A stretch of DNA of 9,891 nucleotides from Paenibacillus sp. (GTDB lineage: Bacteria > Bacillota > Bacilli > Paenibacillales > NBRC-103111). The position numbers were made by a program, and so were the translations under genes. Every line of letters starts with the position of its first letter. Position 1 is the first letter of the stretch. Of this stretch, positions 5,219-9,891 are shown piece by piece. The stretch is taken from NCBI GenBank assembly GCA_029239545.1, contig JARBUQ010000111.1:1-9891 (forward strand), read 5' to 3'. Below the pieces are notes generated by a model. It made no database searches, had not been told where the DNA came from, and worked only from the letters and a program-made list of their open reading frames with translations.

Positions 5219-7060
5219 TTAAACGTTAGCCTCTGCAACCTTACGGTTCTTCTCGGCACGTTCACGCTCACTCTTGTTAAGAATTTTCTTGCGTAGACGA
5301 ATGGACTTCGGTGTAATCTCACAATATTCGTCTTCGTTCAAATATTCAAGTGCCCGCTCCAATGAATAAGTGCGCGGAGTCTTGATCTTAACAGTCTCAT
5401 CTTTACTGGAAGCCCGCATGTTCGTGAGCGGCTTCTCTTTACAAATGTTCACAACAATATCATTATCACGTGTATGCTCGCCCACTACCATGCCTTCGTA
5501 CACATCTGTACCTGGGCTGATGAACAGAATGCCGCGATCCTCAATAGAAAGGATCCCGTAAGCTTTCGCCGTACCTGTTTCCATCGAGACCAAAACGCCC
5601 TGGTGACGACCGCCGACATTGCTGCCTGCGTACGGTCCATAGCTGTCAAATGCATGGTTCATAACACCGTAACCGCGTGTCAAGGTAAGGAAGTATGTGC
5701 TGTAACCGATCAGTCCACGAGCAGGAATAAGAAATTCCAGACGAACCTGACCCGTCCCGTTATTCGTCATGTTGAGCATTTCAGCCTTGCGTGTTCCAAG
5801 GCTCTCCATCACTGCGCCCATGCTATCTTCCGGAATATCAATCAAAAGTCTTTCCAGAGGCTCTGACTTCACTCCGTCAATATTTTTGATGATAACCTCA
5901 GGCTTGGACACCTGCAGCTCGAAGCCTTCACGTCTCATGTTCTCAATCAGAATACCCAGATGCAGCTCACCACGTCCCGATACGACGAACGCATCAGGAC
6001 TGTCTGTCTCTTCAACACGCAAGCTAACGTCAGTTTCGATTTCCTTGAATAAACGCTCGCGAATTTTTCGTGACGTTACCCACTTGCCCTCTTTGCCTGC
6101 GAACGGACTGTTGTTGACTAGGAACGTCATTTGTAGCGTTGGCTCATCAATCTTGAGAACTGGCAGCGCCTCAGGGCTATCCGGATCTGCAATCGTCTCC
6201 CCGATGTTGATTTCCTTGATACCGGCAATGGCAATAATATCTCCGGCGCCTGCTTCTTCAATCTCTATCCGTTTCAACCCTTGGAAGCCAAACAATTTCT
6301 CAATACGGCCCTGCTTCGTTCCGCCCTCACGAGTCATTACGGCAACTGTCTGCCCTTGGCGGATCACGCCCCGATTCACACGGCCAATCCCAATGCGGCC
6401 CAAGTACTCATTATAATCCATCAGCGTGACCAGGAACTGCAGCGGCTGCTCCGCATCTTCAGTAGGATAAGGAATGTGGCTGATGATCATTTCGTACAAT
6501 GCTTCCATATCCGCTTCCTGCTTCTCCGGATTGTTGCTTGAAGTACCCATAAGCGCAGATGCATAAACGACAGGGAAATCTAATTGCTCGTCACTAGCCC
6601 CCAATTCGATAAACAGCTCTAATACTTCATCCACAACCTCTCCTGGTCGTGCATTAGGACGGTCAATCTTGTTTAAAACGACGATTGGAGTCAAGTTCTG
6701 CTCCAATGCTTTTCTAAGAACGAATTTGGTTTGCGGCATACAGCCTTCAAAAGCATCAACAACAAGCAGAACTCCGTCAACCATCTTCATGATCCGTTCA
6801 ACTTCACCGCCGAAATCGGCGTGACCCGGAGTATCTACGATATTAATCAAATAATCTTTATAGTTTATCGCAGTATTTTTGGCTAGGATGGTGATCCCGC
6901 GCTCGCGTTCCAAATCATTGGAATCCATCGCGCGCTCTTGAATTTGTTCGTGCTCCCGGTAAGTACCGGACTGTTGGAGCAGTTTGTCTACTAACGTTGT
7001 TTTGCCATGGTCTACGTGTGCGATGATGGCGATGTTGCGAAGTTTTTCTCTTGAATGCAT
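5219..7060 (-). CDS. typA: Ribosome-associated translational GTPase TypA/BipA
   Basis: The protein has 613 residues, matching full-length TypA/BipA (B. subtilis YlaG is almost the same size). Its GTPase domain shows G1 AHVDHGKT (14-21), G2 'RGITI' (54-58), G3 DTPGH (76-80), G4 NKID (130-133) and G5 SAL (168-170). The EF-G-like domains II, III and V follow, with 'GRGELHLGILIENMRREGFE' near 360-380, and then the BipA-specific C-terminal domain, including 'FISPGTDVYEGMVVGEHTRDND' and a basic tail rich in Arg and Lys. TypA binds the ribosome and aids 50S assembly and adaptation to cold and other stress. The start has GAGAGG (7070-7075) 9 bases upstream. The upstream region carries a hairpin terminator and two possible promoters; ylaH follows after 83 bases without an intrinsic terminator. 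Confidence 0.98.
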   Translation of the reverse strand: MHSREKLRNIAIIAHVDHGKTTLVDKLLQQSGTYREHEQIQERAMDSNDLERERGITILAKNTAINYKDYLINIVDTPGHADFGGEVERIMKMVDGVLLVVDAFEGCMPQTKFVLRKALEQNLTPIVVLNKIDRPNARPGEVVDEVLELFIELGASDEQLDFPVVYASALMGTSSNNPEKQEADMEALYEMIISHIPYPTEDAEQPLQFLVTLMDYNEYLGRIGIGRVNRGVIRQGQTVAVMTREGGTKQGRIEKLFGFQGLKRIEIEEAGAGDIIAIAGIKEINIGETIADPDSPEALPVLKIDEPTLQMTFLVNNSPFAGKEGKWVTSRKIRERLFKEIETDVSLRVEETDSPDAFVVSGRGELHLGILIENMRREGFELQVSKPEVIIKNIDGVKSEPLERLLIDIPEDSMGAVMESLGTRKAEMLNMTNNGTGQVRLEFLIPARGLIGYSTYFLTLTRGYGVMNHAFDSYGPYAGSNVGGRHQGVLVSMETGTAKAYGILSIEDRGILFISPGTDVYEGMVVGEHTRDNDIVVNICKEKPLTNMRASSKDETVKIKTPRTYSLERALEYLNEDEYCEITPKSIRLRKKILNKSERERAEKNRKVAEANV

Positions 7061-7085
7061 AAATTCAATCCTCTCGACATGTTTG

Positions 7086-7114
7086 TCTATATGTTTTGTG
7101 TATTTGTTTCATAA
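7086..7114 (-). promoter_or_regulatory. Possible typA promoter downstream of the hairpin
   Basis: Read leftward: TTATGA (7109-7114), a 17-base spacer, then TATAGA (7086-7091), in very A-rich sequence. The -10 matches at 4 of 6 and the -35 at 3 of 6. Its position after the terminator would let typA escape termination. Confidence 0.3.
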
Positions 7115-7160
7115 AAGAAAGCGTCGGACGACGCGCCGACGCTTGACACACTTCTTTTAT
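7111..7160 (-). terminator. Strong hairpin terminator between the LiaF-like gene and typA
   Basis: The inner stem AAGCGTCGG (7119-7127) pairs perfectly with CCGACGCTT (7136-7144) around an 8-base loop. An outer ATAAAAGAA (7111-7119) also complements TTCTTTTAT (7152-7160), with 7 unpaired bases on one side. In the leftward RNA the GC-rich stem is followed by UUUCUUUUAUG, as expected of an intrinsic terminator for the gene that ends at 7208. It may also stop rightward transcripts, since TTCTTTTATT follows on that strand, though 7 bases later. Confidence 0.75.
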
Positions 7161-7187
7161 TGTACTCCGATTATTAATATAACGCAA
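7159..7187 (-). promoter_or_regulatory. Possible typA promoter upstream of the hairpin
   Basis: Read leftward: TTGCGT (7182-7187), a 17-base spacer, then TACAAT (7159-7164). The -10 matches at 5 of 6 and the -35 at 3 of 6. Transcription would start near 7152 and run at once through the terminator-like hairpin, so it would act only if the hairpin is an attenuator or is read through. Confidence 0.35.
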
Positions 7188-7207
7188 GTAATGACGACCA
7201 TTACGGC

Positions 7208-7690
7208 TCACCAAGAACGACGCGGTCTCATAATAAGGAAAGCTCCACCTGCGATCAGAATAAAGGCCAGAATGTAAATGCCAACTGTAAACAAGATCAT
7301 CATACCAAAAAACAAAGCAGACAGCACGGCCAAAATGATGGAAGCCGTAAGAGCTCCTCTTGGTTTGTGTTTATCGAATAAGTAAAATTCATAAAGTCCC
7401 ACGGAAACGGCGAATAAAAATCCTGGCCACAAGTACTCCATTGCCGACCAGCCTACCAGGTTACAGAAAAAAAACATAATCGAAGTTGTCACCAGGATGC
7501 CGCCCGGAATAAGAACACCGGATGGCAGCATTCTCCCGAAGAACAGCATATGCAGCAAAAGTCCGGGAAGAAGAATAAAAATAGGCCAGAGCAGCCCCCA
7601 GATAAATCCGAAAAAACCAATTCTGCTAAGCAATAACAGAACCCCCACTGCAACAATAAGAATCCCAATGGAGTAACGATTGTTAGACAA
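7208..7690 (-). CDS. Polytopic membrane protein, LiaF-N/DUF5668-like
   Basis: A 160-residue, highly hydrophobic protein with about six predicted membrane segments (about 7-22, 28-50, 57-78, 84-103, 113-132, 135-154) and a basic C-terminus (RPRRSW). The pattern 'IGILIVAVGVLLLLSRIGFF' followed by 'LLWPIFILLPGLLLH' resembles the repeated unit in LiaF N-terminal and DUF5668-type domains (hydrophobic run, 'nlG', 'lWPl.li..G'). It lacks the soluble C-terminal domain of LiaF, so a role in envelope-stress signalling is only a guess. The start is TTG (7688-7690), chosen because a strong GGGAGGGG (7697-7704) lies 6 bases before it. A terminator follows at 7111-7160. A gap of 128 bases separates it from the TerC gene, and small repeats in that gap could be operators. 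Confidence 0.75.
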   Translation of the reverse strand: MSNNRYSIGILIVAVGVLLLLSRIGFFGFIWGLLWPIFILLPGLLLHMLFFGRMLPSGVLIPGGILVTTSIMFFFCNLVGWSAMEYLWPGFLFAVSVGLYEFYLFDKHKPRGALTASIILAVLSALFFGMMILFTVGIYILAFILIAGGAFLIMRPRRSW

Positions 7691-7696
7691 TTGCTT

Positions 7697-7704
7697 CCCC
7701 TCCC
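7697..7704 (-). promoter_or_regulatory. Shine-Dalgarno supporting a TTG start
   Basis: GGGAGGGG lies 6 bases before TTG at 7688-7690. No ATG or GTG is better placed near the start of the hydrophobic protein, so TTG is the likely initiation codon. Confidence 0.75.
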
Positions 7705-7712
7705 TGATAGGA

Positions 7713-7729
7713 TCGCATGACAGATGCGA
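7713..7729. repeat. Short inverted repeat in the leader of the LiaF-like gene
   Basis: TCGCAT (7713-7718), 5 bases, ATGCGA (7724-7729): a perfect 6-bp inverted repeat, 9 bases upstream of the Shine-Dalgarno. AAGCGACA occurs directly after it (7729-7736) and again 30 bp away (7759-7766). The pattern could be a regulator site or a small RNA hairpin. Confidence 0.4.
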
Positions 7730-7818
7730 AGCGACATAATTAGCTCTATTCTATCGAAAAGCGACAAAAAATGCTAGGGGAGGCTTTTGTTCAATCAAAA
7801 ATAGTAACGGAATAAAGC

Positions 7819-8487
7819 TTAAACCGAGGTGATCCGGGAATTCCATTTTTTGATTAACCCGGCGGCAATCACGATTATAGTCGTAAGAATAGGCAGGATG
7901 AAATGGAACATTTCGATATCATGCAATAAATAATGATCCACCTTCGTATCACTTACGAACATTTCTCCAGCCGTATAACCAAGTATGCCTGCCCCCAGAA
8001 ATACGAAAACCGGATATTTATGAAGCAGCTTCATTACAAGCGTACTTCCCCATACAATGATCGGAATACTAAGACCGATCCCTAGAATAATGACCGTAAT
8101 ATCCCCTTCAGCCTTAGCGGCAATAGCCAGAACATTATCCAGACTCATGACCAGGTCTGCAATAATGATGGTCCAGATGGCTTTGCCCAGGGAGCTTGCT
8201 TCCTTCACCTTCGCTTTTCCCTCATCCTCAATCAACAGCTTGACCGCTATATATAATAACAGAATCGAGCCCAGAGCTTGAATATAGGGAACCTTTAATA
8301 AAACAACTGCCACAACAGTAAGGACTAATCGAAGCGCAACCGCGCCAAAAGCCCCCCACCAAATCGCTTTTTTCCTTTGCTCCAAGGGCAGGTTCTTGCT
8401 TGCCAGAGCGATCACAACTGCATTATCGCCGCTAAGAACAATGTTGATTAACATAATTTGCAGAAATAACAGGAACCAATCGATCAC
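7819..8487 (-). CDS. TerC-family integral membrane protein, probable manganese/metal exporter (YjbE-like)
   Basis: A 222-residue protein with about seven membrane helices. It carries both TerC signature motifs: 'INIVLSGDNAVVIALAS' (14-30, with D21 and N22) and 'ADLVMSLDNVLAIAA' (110-124, with D111, D117 and N118). The buried Asp/Asn pairs are the likely metal site. In B. subtilis, TerC proteins such as YceF and YkoY export Mn(II) and help load metal onto secreted enzymes; the length and motif spacing here fit the YjbE subgroup. The substrate is inferred from family. The start is GTG (8485-8487) with AAGGAGG 8 bases upstream, the best ribosome site in the window. It lies 27 bases after thiI with no terminator, so it is probably co-transcribed. 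The 27-base gap is too short to hold a yybP-ykoY Mn riboswitch. Confidence 0.92.
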   Translation of the reverse strand: MIDWFLLFLQIMLINIVLSGDNAVVIALASKNLPLEQRKKAIWWGAFGAVALRLVLTVVAVVLLKVPYIQALGSILLLYIAVKLLIEDEGKAKVKEASSLGKAIWTIIIADLVMSLDNVLAIAAKAEGDITVIILGIGLSIPIIVWGSTLVMKLLHKYPVFVFLGAGILGYTAGEMFVSDTKVDHYLLHDIEMFHFILPILTTIIVIAAGLIKKWNSRITSV

Positions 8488-8495
8488 TTTCGTTA

Positions 8496-8502
8496 CCTCC
8501 TT
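8496..8502 (-). promoter_or_regulatory. Strong Shine-Dalgarno supporting a GTG start of the TerC gene
   Basis: AAGGAGG lies 8 bases before GTG at 8485-8487, between thiI and this gene. It indicates efficient independent initiation within the shared message. Confidence 0.85.
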
Positions 8503-8514
8503 AGTTTGTTTGTA

Positions 8515-9717
8515 TTAGAACAATGCATCCAGCTCATCCTGCGACTCAGGAACGATATACTGGGTTTCGGTCTGGGAAATCGCTGTTTTTATAGCATCCT
8601 CAAGCCAATCCATCATCTTCTCCTGGCTGTGTACTACACGCAGATTAGGATTAGTAGCTGGAGACTTTGGCACGAACAAGGTACAACAATCCTCATAAGG
8701 TAATATGGAGATCGGGAACGTTCCAATAGTATGGGCAATTTGAGTGATCTCGGACTTGTCGAGTGTAATGAGCGGTCTCAGAATCGGATAATTGACCCCT
8801 TCACCAATCACATGAAGACTAGGCAACGTTTGGCTAGCCACTTGACCCAGGCTTTCCCCTGTAACAATAGCCGCTGCTTTTTGGCGCTCCGCTAATTGTT
8901 CGGTTATTCTAAACATAGCTCTACGCATAAGGGTGATCAATAAGTTCTCTTGACACTCCTGCTTAAGCCGAGTCTGGATATCGGTGAATGGCACTAGATG
9001 CAGGGTCACCTTACCCGCGAATTGTGATAGAACACGGGTCAGTTCAATTACTTTATCTTTCGCTCTTTCACTTGTGAATGGATAGCTGTGGAAGTGAACG
9101 GCTTCTATTCTTAGACCTTTACGCATAGCGAGCCATCCGGCTACCGGACTGTCAATCCCGCCTGACAGCAGCAGCATGGCTTTGCCATTCGTACCAAGCG
9201 GGAATCCACCCGGACCAGGAAATACTCGGGAGAACACCAACGTCTCCTTGTCCCTGATTTCTACGCGAATATCAAGCTCGGGGCTGTGTACGTCTACGAT
9301 CAACTGACCATAACGTTCTAGCACTGCACCGCCCAATAAACGATTCAACTCATAAGTATCATAAGGAAATTCCTTATTCACCCTTCGTACACTGATTTTG
9401 AATGTTTTTGGGATCTCCTTTAATCGTTCCATCGACTCCAGCACGGCAAGCCTCATCTCACCAATATCCAATCCGCACCGGATCGCGGGACTGTAGGAAT
9501 GAAGTCCCAACACCTTCGACAGCTCCTTGGCTATAGGCTCGAAGGGGTGATCCCCCAAGTCGATGTACACACGGCCGTATTCCTGACGGATGGAGCACGC
9601 TGGAAATGGCAGCAGGAGACGTTTCACCTGTTGAATAACCTGCGCTTCGAAACGGTAACGATTTCTTCCTTTTAATGTAAGTTCCCCCAGACGGAGAAGA
9701 ATAAGCTCTCTGTTCAC
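8515..9717 (-). CDS. thiI: tRNA 4-thiouridine synthetase / thiamine biosynthesis sulfurtransferase ThiI
   Basis: The protein has 400 residues, the size of the short Bacillota ThiI. Order: an N-terminal ferredoxin-like domain ('ILLRLGELTLKGRNR', 6-20), a THUMP domain (about 60-165) that binds the tRNA acceptor stem, and a PP-loop adenylation domain (about 175-370) with SGGIDSP (185-191). It adenylates U8 of tRNA and replaces the oxygen with sulfur to give s4U; in many bacteria it also serves thiazole synthesis. It lacks the C-terminal rhodanese domain found in E. coli ThiI but keeps 'YEDCCTLF' (341-348), whose Cys344 aligns with a catalytic cysteine of the E. coli enzyme. The start is GTG (9715-9717), overlapping the TGA of the upstream desulfurase (GTGA); the nearest GAGGAG (9732-9737) is 14 bases away, so initiation is probably coupled to upstream translation. 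Confidence 0.97.
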   Translation of the reverse strand: MNRELILLRLGELTLKGRNRYRFEAQVIQQVKRLLLPFPACSIRQEYGRVYIDLGDHPFEPIAKELSKVLGLHSYSPAIRCGLDIGEMRLAVLESMERLKEIPKTFKISVRRVNKEFPYDTYELNRLLGGAVLERYGQLIVDVHSPELDIRVEIRDKETLVFSRVFPGPGGFPLGTNGKAMLLLSGGIDSPVAGWLAMRKGLRIEAVHFHSYPFTSERAKDKVIELTRVLSQFAGKVTLHLVPFTDIQTRLKQECQENLLITLMRRAMFRITEQLAERQKAAAIVTGESLGQVASQTLPSLHVIGEGVNYPILRPLITLDKSEITQIAHTIGTFPISILPYEDCCTLFVPKSPATNPNLRVVHSQEKMMDWLEDAIKTAISQTETQYIVPESQDELDALF

Positions 9718-9891
9718 GTAAATTGTGACAACTCCTCTACGACTCGCTTCAGTGCAGCAGCTAATTGATCCACCTCTTCAACTCGTTGCTCAGCTGAAAA
9801 GCTTATCCTAATGCCGCTTGAGGCTCTGACCGGATCCATCCCCATCGCCAGCAGCACACGACTAGGTTCAATTTCGCCTGAAGCACAAGCA
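9714..9891 (-). CDS. Cysteine desulfurase (NifS/IscS-like), C-terminal fragment
   Basis: Only the last 58 residues are inside the window; they end in '...RVVEELSQFT' and a TGA at 9714-9716. The visible part, 'ACASGEIEPSRVLLAMGMDP' followed by 'VRASSGIRISFS', is the conserved end of PLP-dependent cysteine desulfurases. The cysteine in 'ACASG' (codon 9885-9887) is at the position of the catalytic Cys that carries the persulfide. The enzyme takes sulfur from cysteine and passes it on. In B. subtilis the desulfurase gene next to thiI (nifZ) supplies ThiI specifically; the four-base overlap with thiI here argues for the same pairing. The Lys that binds PLP is upstream of the window. Confidence 0.9.
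   Translation of the reverse strand, partial: ACASGEIEPSRVLLAMGMDPVRASSGIRISFSAEQRVEEVDQLAAALKRVVEELSQFT

Noticed and set aside
5769..6416. 215-residue rightward open frame inside typA
   Set aside because: It lies antisense to a full, highly conserved GTPase gene, has a Ser/Pro/Arg-rich composition typical of a shadow frame, and has no plausible ribosome site.
7765..7800. Possible terminator after the TerC gene
   Set aside because: A-rich and T-rich runs flank a GC patch, but the arms do not pair beyond about four bases, so no stem is supported.
8488..8514. yybP-ykoY manganese riboswitch before the TerC gene
   Set aside because: Some terC-family genes have one, but the gap from thiI is only 27 bases and is filled by the Shine-Dalgarno.

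Overview
The window looks like ordinary chromosome of a Gram-positive, spore-forming Bacillota, most likely Paenibacillus or a close relative. Several features point that way: strong Shine-Dalgarno sequences (AGGAGG type) before nearly every gene, frequent GTG and TTG starts, a YhcN/YlaJ-type sporulation lipoprotein, a LytR-CpsA-Psr cell-wall enzyme with a single N-terminal membrane anchor, and gene content that matches the Bacillus subtilis yla region (typA/ylaG, ylaH, ylaJ, ylaK). The genus is an inference; the phylum is well supported. I see no mobile element, CRISPR array, tRNA or rRNA, and no gap above 300 bases without a gene.

Right to left, in the direction of transcription of almost all genes, the layout is as follows. 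(1) 9891-7819: the 3' end of a cysteine desulfurase overlaps thiI by GTGA, and thiI is followed 27 bases later by a TerC-family membrane protein. This is a probable operon that ties tRNA 4-thiouridine (and perhaps thiamine) sulfur transfer to a metal exporter-like gene. (2) 7690-7208: a small polytopic membrane protein with a LiaF/DUF5668-like look, a TTG start, and small repeats in its leader. (3) 7207-7061: an intergenic region with a strong hairpin terminator that overlaps possible typA promoters. (4) 7060-2456: typA/bipA, ylaH, two unrecognised small genes coupled by an ATGA overlap, an LCP ligase, and a pyridoxamine-phosphate-oxidase-fold protein with its own extended -10 promoter. (5) 2414-1833: the only rightward gene, a YlaJ-like spore lipoprotein. 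It converges on the PNPOx gene at a shared terminator and has a candidate sigma-G promoter. (6) 1729-398: a PIN-PhoH ATPase (YlaK type), divergent from the lipoprotein. (7) 356-1: the N-terminal third of an AGE-family sugar epimerase, cut by the window edge.

No complete undescribed system is evident. The points most worth a second look are regulatory: a 9-bp inverted repeat that brackets the PNPOx-gene promoter, a terminator and promoter overlap upstream of typA, an intercistronic hairpin between typA and ylaH that pairs better in the sense RNA, and a coupled pair of unrecognised small genes upstream of the LCP gene.
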